Shown: one piece after another, positions 33,346 through 42,113 of the stretch
Layout of the letters: each line of letters begins with the position of its first letter
How positions within the stretch are numbered: the stretch's first letter is position 1
NCBI GenBank assembly: GCA_045531205.1
Contig: JAZSDN010000104.1
Span: 1-64,000 of the forward strand
Direction of reading: 5' to 3'
From: JAZNQL01 sp045531205
GTDB taxonomy: Bacteria; Bacillota; Clostridia; UMGS1883; UMGS1540
Length of the DNA stretch: 64,000 nucleotides
Position numbers and translations under genes: made by a program
The notes under the pieces: generated by a model
The model's database searches: none
The model's input: the letters and a program-made list of their open reading frames with translations, nothing else
What the model was told of the DNA's origin: nothing

Positions 33346-35187
33346 ATGAGCAAAATTATAGGAATTGACTTAGGTACAACAAACTCTTGCGTAGCAGTTA
33401 TGGAAGGCGGCGAGCCTGTTGTAATTGCAAACGCAGAAGGTGCAAGAACAACCCCCTCGGTTGTAGCATTCACAAAAACAGGCGAAAGATTGGTAGGTCA
33501 GGTAGCAAAAAGACAGGCTATAACTAACCCTGACAGAACAGTTATTTCAATAAAAAGAGATATGGGCGGCGACAGACGTGTTGCCATTGACGACAAAAAC
33601 TATACACCTCAGGAAATTTCTGCAATGATTTTACAGAAGCTTAAATCAGATGCAGAAAGCTATCTTGGCGAAACAGTAACACAGGCAGTTATTACTGTTC
33701 CTGCATATTTCTCGGATGCACAGCGTCAGGCTACAAAGGATGCAGGTAAAATTGCAGGGCTTGAAGTTTTAAGAATAATAAACGAACCCACAGCCGCATC
33801 ACTCGCTTATGGTATGGACAAAGATACAGACCAGAAAATAATGGTATATGACCTTGGCGGTGGTACATTTGACGTATCAATTCTTGAAATTGGTGACGGT
33901 GTATTTGAAGTTTTGGCAACAAGCGGTAACAACCGTCTTGGTGGCGACGACTTTGACGAAAGAATTATAAAATATATCTGCAGTGAATATCAGAAGGAAG
34001 CAGGCATTGATTTATCTTCTGACAAAATGGCTATGCAAAGACTCAAGGAAGCTGCAGAAAAAGCTAAAATTGAGCTTTCGGGCGTTACAACCTCAAACAT
34101 TAACCTTCCCTTTATCACAGCAGATGCAACAGGCCCCAAACACCTTGATATGACTTTAACACGTGCAAAGTTCAACGAACTTACAGCAGACCTTGTTGAA
34201 AACACAATGGTACCTGTAAGAAATGCGATAAAGGATGCAGGCATTTCTGTAAACGAAATCGACAAAATACTGATGGTAGGCGGTTCAAGCCGTATCCCCG
34301 CAGTATACGATGCAGTAAAGAACTTTATAGGAAAAGAACCCCACAAGGGAATTAACCCTGACGAATGTGTTGCAATAGGTGCAGCAATTCAGGCAGGTGT
34401 ACTCTCCGGCGAAGTAGAAGATTTGGTACTTTTAGACGTAACACCCCTCTCACTCGGTATTGAAACTATGGGCGGAGTATTTACACGTCTTATCGACAGA
34501 AATACAACAATTCCCACAAAGAAGAGCCAGATATTCTCAACCGCAGCAGACGGACAGACAAGTGTTGAAGTACACGTACTTCAGGGCGAAAGAGAAATGG
34601 CTGCTTACAACAAAACTTTAGGCAGATTTACTTTAAGCGGAATTCCTTCAGCACCCCGCGGAGTACCCCAGATTGAAGTTACATTTGATATAGATGCAAA
34701 TGGTATTGTTCACGTTTCGGCAAAGGATATGGGAACAGGCAACGAACAGAATATTACTATTACAGCATCGGGCAACCTCTCTGACGAAGATATAGAAAAG
34801 GCTGTAAAAGAAGCAGAACAACACGCTGCCGAAGATAAGCAGAAGAAAGAAGAGGTTGACGTAAGAAACAACGCAGACCAGCTTGTTTACCAGACAGAAA
34901 AGACCTTAAAAGAGCTTGAAGGCAAAATAAGCGAAGAAGATAAAAATGCAGTAACTCCTTTACTTGATTCTTTAAAAGAAGCATTAAAGGGTACAGATAC
35001 AGCAAAAATTAAAGAAGCAAGCGAAGCTTTAAGTCAGAAATTCTACGAAATATCAGCAAAGCTTTATCAGAACGCAAACCCCGGCGCACAGGGTGCAGAC
35101 CCGGGCGCACAGGGCGCACAGGGTGCAAACGGCGAAACAGTTTACGATGCAGACTATAAAGTTGTTGATGATGAGGAGAATAAGTAA
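33346..35187 (+). CDS. dnaK: Chaperone DnaK (Hsp70)
   Basis: 613 residues. The ATPase domain (1-360) starts IGIDLGTTNSCVAVMEGG and contains VYDLGGGTFDVSIL and NEPTAASLAYG; the Gram-positive deletion typical of Firmicutes is consistent with the length. The substrate-binding domain and lid follow, with a Gly/Ala/Gln-rich tail (repeats of PGAQGA) and the end DADYKVVDDEE. Confidence 0.98.
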   Translation: MSKIIGIDLGTTNSCVAVMEGGEPVVIANAEGARTTPSVVAFTKTGERLVGQVAKRQAITNPDRTVISIKRDMGGDRRVAIDDKNYTPQEISAMILQKLKSDAESYLGETVTQAVITVPAYFSDAQRQATKDAGKIAGLEVLRIINEPTAASLAYGMDKDTDQKIMVYDLGGGTFDVSILEIGDGVFEVLATSGNNRLGGDDFDERIIKYICSEYQKEAGIDLSSDKMAMQRLKEAAEKAKIELSGVTTSNINLPFITADATGPKHLDMTLTRAKFNELTADLVENTMVPVRNAIKDAGISVNEIDKILMVGGSSRIPAVYDAVKNFIGKEPHKGINPDECVAIGAAIQAGVLSGEVEDLVLLDVTPLSLGIETMGGVFTRLIDRNTTIPTKKSQIFSTAADGQTSVEVHVLQGEREMAAYNKTLGRFTLSGIPSAPRGVPQIEVTFDIDANGIVHVSAKDMGTGNEQNITITASGNLSDEDIEKAVKEAEQHAAEDKQKKEEVDVRNNADQLVYQTEKTLKELEGKISEEDKNAVTPLLDSLKEALKGTDTAKIKEASEALSQKFYEISAKLYQNANPGAQGADPGAQGAQGANGETVYDADYKVVDDEENK

Positions 35188-35192
35188 TTTAA

Positions 35193-36305
35193 ATGTCTAA
35201 AAGAGATTATTACGAGGTGCTCGGCGTAAGCCGCGGGGCAAGTGATGCAGAGCTTAAAAAGGCATTTCGCCAGATGGCAAAAAAGTATCATCCCGATGTA
35301 AATCGCGAAGCCGATGCAGATGCAAAGTTTAAAGAAGTAAACGAAGCATACGAAATTTTGAGTGACCCTGATAAACGTGCCCGCTATGACCAGTTTGGTC
35401 ATGCGGGCGTAGACCCTTCTGCCGGCGGCGGTGCAGGCTACGGCGGTGGCGGATTCGGAGGCTTTGATTTTGACCTTGGCGACATTTTTGGCGAATTTTT
35501 CGGCGGAGGAAGAGCAAGGGCAAACAGGGCATCAAGAGGGGAAGATTTATACGAATCCATACAGATTACATTTAAGGAAGCGGCTTTTGGCGTTAAAAAG
35601 ACCGTTGATGTTATAGCGCTTGAAACCTGCGGGGAATGTTCGGGAAGCGGTGCTAAAAAAGGAACCTCGCCAGAAACCTGTCCCACCTGTCGCGGAACAG
35701 GTCAGGTTAGAATGAGTATGGGCTTTATGACTACTGCAAGAACCTGTGATACCTGTCGTGGTACGGGTAAAATAATTAAAAATCCTTGTGAAAAGTGTGG
35801 CGGTCACGGTCTTGTAAGAAGGAAAAAGAAAATTGATGTTAATATTCCAGGCGGAATCAAGGATGGTCAGGCAGTATCTGTAAGGGGCGAAGGTAACCAC
35901 GGCAGACATGGCGGACCTGCAGGCGATATAATAATAGAAGTACACGTAAAACCCGACCCATTCTTTGAAAGAAGGGGCGATGACGTTATATGCCAAGTAC
36001 CCGTTACATTTACAGAAGCAGCACTCGGTGCGGAAATTGAAGTTCCTACTTTAGACGGCAAGGTGAAATATGATATTCCCGAAGGAACACAAAACGGAAC
36101 AATTTTCCGCCTGCGTGACAAGGGTGTAAATCATATTGGTATGCGTGGCAGAGGCGACCAGCTTGTTTATATTGATGTTGAAGTTCCAAAGAACTTAACA
36201 AGTGAACAAAAGAAGATTTTAGAAAGCTTTGCCGAAGCAACGGGCAGTAAAAACTACAAAGTAAAAAAGAGCTTTTATGATAAAATAAAAAGCAAGTTAA
36301 GCTGA
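35193..36305 (+). CDS. dnaJ: Chaperone DnaJ
   Basis: 370 residues. J domain (1-70, with HPD in KKYHPDVN), a G/F-rich linker, four zinc repeats (CGECSGSG, CPTCRGTG, CDTCRGTG, CEKCGGHG) and the two C-terminal domains. It stimulates DnaK ATPase. It starts six nt after the dnaK stop. Confidence 0.97.
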   Translation: MSKRDYYEVLGVSRGASDAELKKAFRQMAKKYHPDVNREADADAKFKEVNEAYEILSDPDKRARYDQFGHAGVDPSAGGGAGYGGGGFGGFDFDLGDIFGEFFGGGRARANRASRGEDLYESIQITFKEAAFGVKKTVDVIALETCGECSGSGAKKGTSPETCPTCRGTGQVRMSMGFMTTARTCDTCRGTGKIIKNPCEKCGGHGLVRRKKKIDVNIPGGIKDGQAVSVRGEGNHGRHGGPAGDIIIEVHVKPDPFFERRGDDVICQVPVTFTEAALGAEIEVPTLDGKVKYDIPEGTQNGTIFRLRDKGVNHIGMRGRGDQLVYIDVEVPKNLTSEQKKILESFAEATGSKNYKVKKSFYDKIKSKLS

Positions 36306-36319
36306 AGGAGAATATTTTT

Positions 36320-36916
36320 ATGAGAGAATATCTTATAAAACGCAAAACCGATAAAATGTGGGATGCTGCCGAAAGAGCAGATATAGATAATTTTCAGTGG
36401 GTAACCGATTACACACCAAAATCTCACGCATGGCTTTTGTATGATGACGAAAATATTTATGTAAAAATGGAAAGCTACGACAGCGAGGTTTTTGCTGAAT
36501 GCAAAGAACGCAACGGGGAGGTTTCGGAAGACAGTTGTCTGGAATTTTTTATTTGCCCCGTATCAAAACCTAATTACATAAATATCGAAATAAATATCAT
36601 AGGTACTTTGTATCTTGGTACAGCAACAGGCAGACCCGATATTACTCCTCTTGATGACCCCGAAGAAATATTTGATATAAAAACATCGGTAAAGGATATA
36701 AAGGACTATAACGGGGAAAAATGGACTGTGGAATACAAAGTTCCCTTTTCGTTTTTAAAGAAAGTGTACGGGGAATTTGATATTAAAGACGGTTTTTATG
36801 CAAATATGTATAAGATATGTATGGCAAAAGAACACTATGGTACGTGGAATCCTATTGACTATCCTACACCTGAATTCCACTGGAAAAAAAGTTTTGGAAA
36901 ATTAAATCTTGAATAA
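36320..36916 (+). CDS. Carbohydrate-binding family 9-like protein
   Basis: 198 residues with no signal peptide. The beta-sandwich resembles the CBM9-like domain found alone in many Clostridia and Bacteroidetes: an aromatic start (KMWDAAERADIDNFQW), central YDDENIYVKMESYDSE, SCLEFFICP, and the ending EFHWKKSFGKL. It is presumed to bind sugar, but free-standing cytoplasmic forms have no proven role. It begins 15 nt after dnaJ behind GAAGGAGA, so it is probably co-transcribed with the heat-shock operon, an unusual position; more often an L11 methyltransferase gene follows dnaJ. Confidence 0.75.
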   Translation: MREYLIKRKTDKMWDAAERADIDNFQWVTDYTPKSHAWLLYDDENIYVKMESYDSEVFAECKERNGEVSEDSCLEFFICPVSKPNYINIEINIIGTLYLGTATGRPDITPLDDPEEIFDIKTSVKDIKDYNGEKWTVEYKVPFSFLKKVYGEFDIKDGFYANMYKICMAKEHYGTWNPIDYPTPEFHWKKSFGKLNLE

Positions 36917-36921
36917 AAGTG

Positions 36922-36950
36922 TTGACTTATACAAAAAAATATAGTAGAAT
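36922..36950 (+). promoter_or_regulatory. Promoter of the leader RNA and 26-residue gene
   Basis: TTGACT (36922-36927), 17 nt, TAGAAT (36945-36950). Confidence 0.8.
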
Positions 36951-36956
36951 ACTTAA

Positions 36957-37058
36957 TGTAAATTAAATAAAATTATCCGGTTGGACGGCAAATGCCGTTT
37001 TCAAGTAAACAAAGCTTTAGGGTGGAGAGCTGTTTTTGGCTCTCCGCTTATTTTTTTG
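36957..37058 (+). ncRNA. Candidate orphan cis-regulatory leader ending in an intrinsic terminator
   Basis: About 100 nt of transcribed leader. A first hairpin centres on ACGGCAAATGCCGT (about 36984-36998), then an unpaired A-rich stretch (about 37001-37020), then a terminator: stem 37022-37030 / 37039-37047 (GTGGAGAGC with GCTCTCCGC) followed by TTATTTTTTT. The ribosome site of the next small gene is immediately after. This is the layout of a transcription-attenuating riboswitch or peptide/RNA-sensing leader; I could not match it to a known class. Confidence 0.55.
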
Positions 37059-37070
37059 GAGGTGTATAAT

Positions 37071-37151
37071 TTGAAGAAGGATTTATTATTGACAATAGGC
37101 TTTTTTGCTGTAGCTTTAGTAGCAATTTTAGTTGTAAAGGCATTTATGTAA
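37071..37151 (+). CDS. 26-residue single-helix membrane peptide
   Basis: TTG start behind a near-perfect GGAGGTG (37059-37065). The product has a short basic start (MKKDLLL) and one hydrophobic helix to the end. It is too short for homology by eye, but the strong ribosome site, the terminator leader in front and its own terminator behind mark it as a discrete unit. It may be a small regulatory subunit of a membrane complex or a toxin-like peptide; secA is the next gene but has its own promoter. Confidence 0.65.
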   Translation: MKKDLLLTIGFFAVALVAILVVKAFM

Positions 37152-37164
37152 AAAGTATTTATAT

Positions 37165-37200
37165 AAAAAAGGTTTGACCTTGAAGGTTAAACCTTTTTTA
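37165..37200 (+). terminator. Terminator after the 26-residue gene
   Basis: AAAAAAGGTTT ... AAACCTTTTTT with an inner ACCTT/AAGGT pairing, ending in T's. Confidence 0.88.
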
Positions 37201-37225
37201 TATGCGAAAATATAGCAAATAATAC

Positions 37226-37254
37226 TTGTATTTTAAACTAAATTTTGGTATAAT
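37226..37254 (+). promoter_or_regulatory. secA promoter
   Basis: TTGTAT (37226-37231), 17 nt, TATAAT (37249-37254). Confidence 0.75.
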
Positions 37255-37312
37255 ATAAAATAGAATACGTGTATTTTGCCATTTTTTTAATTTTGGCAGT
37301 AAGGAGAATAAA

Positions 37313-40036
37313 ATGGGACTTTTTGAAAAGGTTTTCGGAACCTATAGCGAACGTGAAATTAAAAGAATATTACCACTTATTGATAAAATAGAAAACTATG
37401 CAGAAAGCTTTGGCAAATTATCGGATGCCGAGCTTACACAAAAAACGGCAGAATTTAAAGAAAGACTTAAAAACGGCGAAACTTTAGACGATATTTTACC
37501 CGAAGCTTTTGCCACTGTCAGAGAAGCATCCGCACGTGTACTCGGTATGCGCCACTTTAAGGTACAGCTTATAGGCGGTATAGTTTTGCATCAGGGCAGA
37601 ATATCCGAAATGAAAACAGGTGAAGGTAAAACTCTGGTTGCAACACTTCCGGCATATTTGAATGCTTTATCGGGCAAGGGTGTGCACATTGTAACTGTAA
37701 ACGATTATCTTGCAAAGCGTGACAGCGAATGGATGGGTAAGCTTTACCGCTTTTTAGGGCTTTCGGTAGGTCTTATAGTTCACGGCTTAACTCCCGAAGA
37801 GAGAAAAGCAGCCTATGCGGCAGATATAACCTATGGTACAAATAACGAAATGGGTTTTGATTACCTTCGTGACAATATGGTAATCTACAAAGAAAATATG
37901 GTGCAAAGAGGTCATAACTTTGCAATTGTTGACGAAGTTGACTCCATTTTGATAGACGAAGCAAGAACTCCCCTTATAATAAGCGGTATGGGGGACAAGT
38001 CAAATAAGCTTTACGAGCTTGCCGATACGCTTGTAAAGGGCATGAGAGGAATAAAAATTACCGAGCTTAACGATAAGGAACTGCACGACGATTACGACGG
38101 TGACTATATTGTTGACGAAAAGGCACGTTCTGTAACCTTAACAGCAAAGGGTATAAAAAAAGCAGAAGAATTTTTCTCTATAGAAAATCTTTCTGACCCT
38201 GAAAACAGCGAAATTTCACATCACGTAAATCAGGCTATGAAAGCCTACGGCACAATGAACCGCGACCAGCAGTATGTTGTAAAAGACGGTCAGGTTTTAA
38301 TAGTTGACGAATTTACAGGCCGTATTATGCAGGGACGCCGTTACAGCGACGGTTTGCATCAGGCAATAGAAGCTAAAGAACGAGTAAAAATCGAAAACGA
38401 AAATAAAACCCTTGCAACCATTACATTCCAGAACTATTTCAGGATGTATGCAAAACTTTCGGGTATGACGGGTACTGCAAAAACCGAGGAGGAAGAATTC
38501 AGGGGCATTTACGGACTTGACGTTATTGAAATTCCTACAAACAGACCCCTTGCACGTTTTGACGAATCTGATAAGGTGTATAAAACCGAGCAGGCAAAAT
38601 TTAATGCAGTTGCCAATATGATAGAAGAAAAACACAAAACAGGTCAGCCTGTTTTGGTTGGTACTATAACAATAGAAAAATCTGAAAAATTAAGCAATAT
38701 TCTTAAAAAACGCGGTGTAAAGCACGAGGTTTTAAATGCAAAGCACCACCAGAGAGAAGCACAGATAATAGCACAGGCAGGTAAAAAAGGTGCTGTTACC
38801 ATTGCAACCAACATGGCGGGCAGAGGTACCGACATTATGCTTGGCGGTAATGCCGAATATCTTGCAAAAAGCGAAATGACACGAGTTTTAGATGAGGATG
38901 GCGAGCCTAAATATTCAGATTTTTTAATAAACGAAGCAACAGGCTTTGCCGAAACCGATAATGCCGAAATTTTAGAGGCAAGAGAAACCTATCGTACTTT
39001 TTATGAAAAGCATAAGGTGGATGTAGACAAAGAACATGCCGAGGTTGTTGATTTGGGCGGACTTTGTATAATTGGTACAGAAAGGCACGAATCACGCCGT
39101 ATTGACAATCAGCTCCGTGGCCGTGCCGGCAGACAGGGCGACCCCGGTTCATCCTGCTTCTTTATATCACTTGAGGATGATTTAATGCGTCTTTTCGGTT
39201 CTGAAAGACTTGAAGGGGTTGTAAATGCTTTAGGTCTTTCGGACGACGATGTTATAGAACATTCTATGCTTACAAAGGCAATAGAAAGTGCACAGAAAAA
39301 GGTTGAAGGCAATAACTTCCAGATTAGAAAGCACGTTCTGCAGTATGACGATGTTATGAATACTCAGCGTGAAACTATATACTCGCAAAGACAGAAGGTT
39401 TTAAACGGCGAGGATATAAGCGAAGTAATAAAGGGTATGATAGACAGTGTTGTTGAAAATATGGTTTTAACATACACAAATGCCGAAACTTCCGCTGACT
39501 GGAACTATGCAGGATTAACAGAATATGCATCAAGTATGTTTGCACCTGTCGAAATCCCCGAAGAAGACAGACAAAAGCTTACTGACCTCTTCCGTGAACT
39601 TGCATACAAGCTTTATGCAGAAAAGGAACAAGAGTTTGGCGAAAATATGAGGGAACTCGAAAGAGTAGTTTTACTTCGTGCGGTTGACTCAAAGTGGATG
39701 ACACATATTGACGATATGGACCAGTTAAGACAGGGCATAGGTCTTTTATCATTTGCAAAGCATAACCCTGTTACAGAATATCAGATAGTCGGCTTTGATA
39801 TGTTTGAAGAGATGATTCAGAGTATCCGTGAAGACACGGTAAAATATCTGCTTCACGCACAGATAAACCGCCAGCCGCTTCAAAGACAGCAGGTTGCTAA
39901 AGAGGCACAGGCATCGGCAGGCGACACAAATGCCGATACAACAGTAAAAAAAGACAAAAAGGTTGGAAGAAACGACCTTTGTCCCTGCGGAAGCGGCAAA
40001 AAATATAAAAAGTGCTGCGGTGCAGACAGTCAATAA
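37313..40036 (+). CDS. secA: Preprotein translocase ATPase SecA
   Basis: 907 residues. The motor of the Sec pathway at the SecYEG channel. Walker A MKTGEGKT near 100-107, DEVDSILIDEARTPL, the NMAGRGTDIMLGG motif, RRIDNQLRGRAGRQGDPG, and the C-terminal SEC-C zinc motif CPCGSGKKYKKCC. AAGGAG precedes the ATG. It starts a long rightward unit with prfB. The many signal-peptide proteins in this window are presumably its clients. Confidence 0.98.
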   Translation: MGLFEKVFGTYSEREIKRILPLIDKIENYAESFGKLSDAELTQKTAEFKERLKNGETLDDILPEAFATVREASARVLGMRHFKVQLIGGIVLHQGRISEMKTGEGKTLVATLPAYLNALSGKGVHIVTVNDYLAKRDSEWMGKLYRFLGLSVGLIVHGLTPEERKAAYAADITYGTNNEMGFDYLRDNMVIYKENMVQRGHNFAIVDEVDSILIDEARTPLIISGMGDKSNKLYELADTLVKGMRGIKITELNDKELHDDYDGDYIVDEKARSVTLTAKGIKKAEEFFSIENLSDPENSEISHHVNQAMKAYGTMNRDQQYVVKDGQVLIVDEFTGRIMQGRRYSDGLHQAIEAKERVKIENENKTLATITFQNYFRMYAKLSGMTGTAKTEEEEFRGIYGLDVIEIPTNRPLARFDESDKVYKTEQAKFNAVANMIEEKHKTGQPVLVGTITIEKSEKLSNILKKRGVKHEVLNAKHHQREAQIIAQAGKKGAVTIATNMAGRGTDIMLGGNAEYLAKSEMTRVLDEDGEPKYSDFLINEATGFAETDNAEILEARETYRTFYEKHKVDVDKEHAEVVDLGGLCIIGTERHESRRIDNQLRGRAGRQGDPGSSCFFISLEDDLMRLFGSERLEGVVNALGLSDDDVIEHSMLTKAIESAQKKVEGNNFQIRKHVLQYDDVMNTQRETIYSQRQKVLNGEDISEVIKGMIDSVVENMVLTYTNAETSADWNYAGLTEYASSMFAPVEIPEEDRQKLTDLFRELAYKLYAEKEQEFGENMRELERVVLLRAVDSKWMTHIDDMDQLRQGIGLLSFAKHNPVTEYQIVGFDMFEEMIQSIREDTVKYLLHAQINRQPLQRQQVAKEAQASAGDTNADTTVKKDKKVGRNDLCPCGSGKKYKKCCGADSQ

Positions 40037-40054
40037 AAAAGAAGGGGTAACAAC

Positions 40055-41176
40055 ATGGTAGAATATGATGAATACAGATTAGGTCTTGTGGCGATGAAAA
40101 AGGATATCGATGAGCTTAGCGAAACTCTCGGTATAGAGCGTGACAGACAGTCTTTGGAAGAATTAAAAGAAAAAACAGCGGCACCTGATTTTTATAACGA
40201 TATAGAAAATTCGCAAAAGGTGCTTAAAAAGCTTAAACAACTTGAAAACAAAATAGAACGCTATGAAGCACTTGGAAACTCAAGAGATGATACCGAAACC
40301 TTAATAGAGCTTGCAGAAATGGAAGAAGACTTATCCTTTTTGGAAGAGGTTTCGCAAGCTTATTCTGCTTTGCAGGAGGATATCGAGAATATGAGACTTG
40401 AAGCATTGCTTTCGGGTCCCTACGATAAAAACAATGCAATATTGACTCTGCACGCAGGTGCAGGCGGAACAGAAGCACAGGACTGGGCACAGATGCTGTA
40501 CCGTATGTATCAGATGTTTTCTGAAAGAAGAGGATATAAAGTATCTGTTATGGACTTTCTTGACGGTGACGAAGCGGGTATAAAAAGCGTAACCTTTATG
40601 ATAGAAGGAGAAAACGCTTACGGCTACTTAAAATGCGAAAAGGGCGTACACAGACTTGTAAGAATATCACCCTTTGACGCATCGGGAAGAAGACATACTT
40701 CCTTTGCATCCTTGGAAGTTATGCCTGAAATTGATGACGATATCGAAGTAAATATAAATCCTGACGATTTGAAGATTGACACCTTCCGTTCAAGCGGTGC
40801 GGGCGGTCAGCACGTAAACAAAACATCTTCGGCAATAAGAATAACACATATCCCTACAGGAATTGTTGTTGCCTGCCAGAACGAACGTTCACAGCATCAG
40901 AACAAGGATATGGCAATGAAAATGTTAAAGGCAAAGCTTGCCGAAATTGCAGAACGTGAGCATAAAGAAAAAATCGAGGATATAAAAGGTGTTCAGAAAG
41001 AAATTGCCTGGGGAAGCCAGATACGTTCTTATGTATTCTGCCCCTATACAATGGCAAAAGACCACAGAACAAACTTTGAAATAACAAACATAAACTCGGT
41101 AATGGACGGAAATATAGACGGATTTATAAATGCCTACTTAAAGGCTGTAAATTTAGGAGAGCTTTCGGAGAAATAA
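40055..41176 (+). CDS. prfB: Peptide chain release factor 2, without the programmed frameshift
   Basis: 373 residues in one frame. It ends translation at UGA and UAA. The SPF anticodon-like motif (VRISPFDASGRRHTS) and the GGQ motif (SSGAGGQHVNKTSSA) are present. Most RF2 genes carry an in-frame UGA near codon 25 with CTTTGA slippage; here the corresponding stretch (about codons 18-30) is read straight through without a stop or a CTTTGA. It follows secA, as in B. subtilis. Confidence 0.95.
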   Translation: MVEYDEYRLGLVAMKKDIDELSETLGIERDRQSLEELKEKTAAPDFYNDIENSQKVLKKLKQLENKIERYEALGNSRDDTETLIELAEMEEDLSFLEEVSQAYSALQEDIENMRLEALLSGPYDKNNAILTLHAGAGGTEAQDWAQMLYRMYQMFSERRGYKVSVMDFLDGDEAGIKSVTFMIEGENAYGYLKCEKGVHRLVRISPFDASGRRHTSFASLEVMPEIDDDIEVNINPDDLKIDTFRSSGAGGQHVNKTSSAIRITHIPTGIVVACQNERSQHQNKDMAMKMLKAKLAEIAEREHKEKIEDIKGVQKEIAWGSQIRSYVFCPYTMAKDHRTNFEITNINSVMDGNIDGFINAYLKAVNLGELSEK

Positions 41177-41177
41177 A

Positions 41178-42101
41178 ATGAACTATACAACACTTGCTTT
41201 TGAAAATATTTCGGTGCTTATTCTTATTATAGCAATAGGTTATATATTGCGTATAAAGAATATTTTGCCAAAAGAAGCTTCGAAAATACTTTCAACTTTA
41301 GTTTACTGGCTGTTTTTACCTGCGGTAATTTTTAAGTCAATAACCGAAAACCTTTCGCCCGATAATATTTACGCAGAATATAAATATATTGTGCTTGGGC
41401 TTATAATGGTAACTGTAAGCTTTGTAATATCATTTATTATTGCAAGATTTTTTGAGAAAAAGGGACAATTTCACGATATAGTTGCCTACTCTCTTGCAAT
41501 ACCAAATATAGGTTACATAGGTTACCCTCTTATTCAGGGAGTTTTGGGGGATGAAGGCCTTTTCCACATGGTAATGTTTGCAATATTTTTTAACGTTGGA
41601 ATATTAACTATAGGAGATTACATTTTAAATCCTAAAAGAGAGTTAAAAATAAAAGCCTTGATAAATCCTACTCTTGTTATGATGGCACTTGCGGTAGTGC
41701 TTGCTCTTCTTGGAATAAAAATGCCTAAGATTGTAAACAACACAGTTTCTAATCTTGCCTCGTGTATGGCACCGAGTGCAATGCTTTTAGCGGGCGTTCT
41801 TATGTCAGAAAAGCCTTTAAAAGAAATGTTTACATCAAAAAGAATTTATCTTCTTATGATTATAAAAAACTTTTTTATGCCACTGCTTTTTGGTGCGATA
41901 CTTTATCTTATAGGCTTAAGAGGAGAAATTTATATTATAGCAGTTGCATCTGTTGCATTGCCTATGGGGCTTAATGCGGCAGTCTTTCCCGAAGCACACG
42001 GAGGCGACGGGTCAGAAGGTGCAAAATCCTGCTTTATATCAACTTTATTTGCGGTTATATCAATACCGCTGGTATTTTATATTATTACAAATATAGCATA
42101 G
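41178..42101 (+). CDS. AEC-family (auxin efflux carrier type) transporter
   Basis: 307 residues with about ten membrane helices. The family pattern is seen in the N-terminal half (ILRIKNILPKEASKILSTLVYWLFLPAV split over two helices) and the conserved break NIGYIGYPLI. Bacterial members move organic acids, amino acids or sugar breakdown products. It starts two nt after prfB and lies 12 nt before rhaB, so a link to rhamnose use is possible but unproven. Confidence 0.85.
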   Translation: MNYTTLAFENISVLILIIAIGYILRIKNILPKEASKILSTLVYWLFLPAVIFKSITENLSPDNIYAEYKYIVLGLIMVTVSFVISFIIARFFEKKGQFHDIVAYSLAIPNIGYIGYPLIQGVLGDEGLFHMVMFAIFFNVGILTIGDYILNPKRELKIKALINPTLVMMALAVVLALLGIKMPKIVNNTVSNLASCMAPSAMLLAGVLMSEKPLKEMFTSKRIYLLMIIKNFFMPLLFGAILYLIGLRGEIYIIAVASVALPMGLNAAVFPEAHGGDGSEGAKSCFISTLFAVISIPLVFYIITNIA

Positions 42102-42113
42102 GAGGAAAAGAGA

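Noticed and set aside
36957..37058. Assignment of the leader to a c-di-GMP, preQ1 or guanidine riboswitch
   Set aside because: Short patches such as GGCAAA and CAAAGC recall parts of known classes, but the full set of conserved stems and loops is not there.
40055..40160. Programmed frameshift in prfB
   Set aside because: No CTTTGA and no in-frame stop in the expected place; one frame covers the whole protein.
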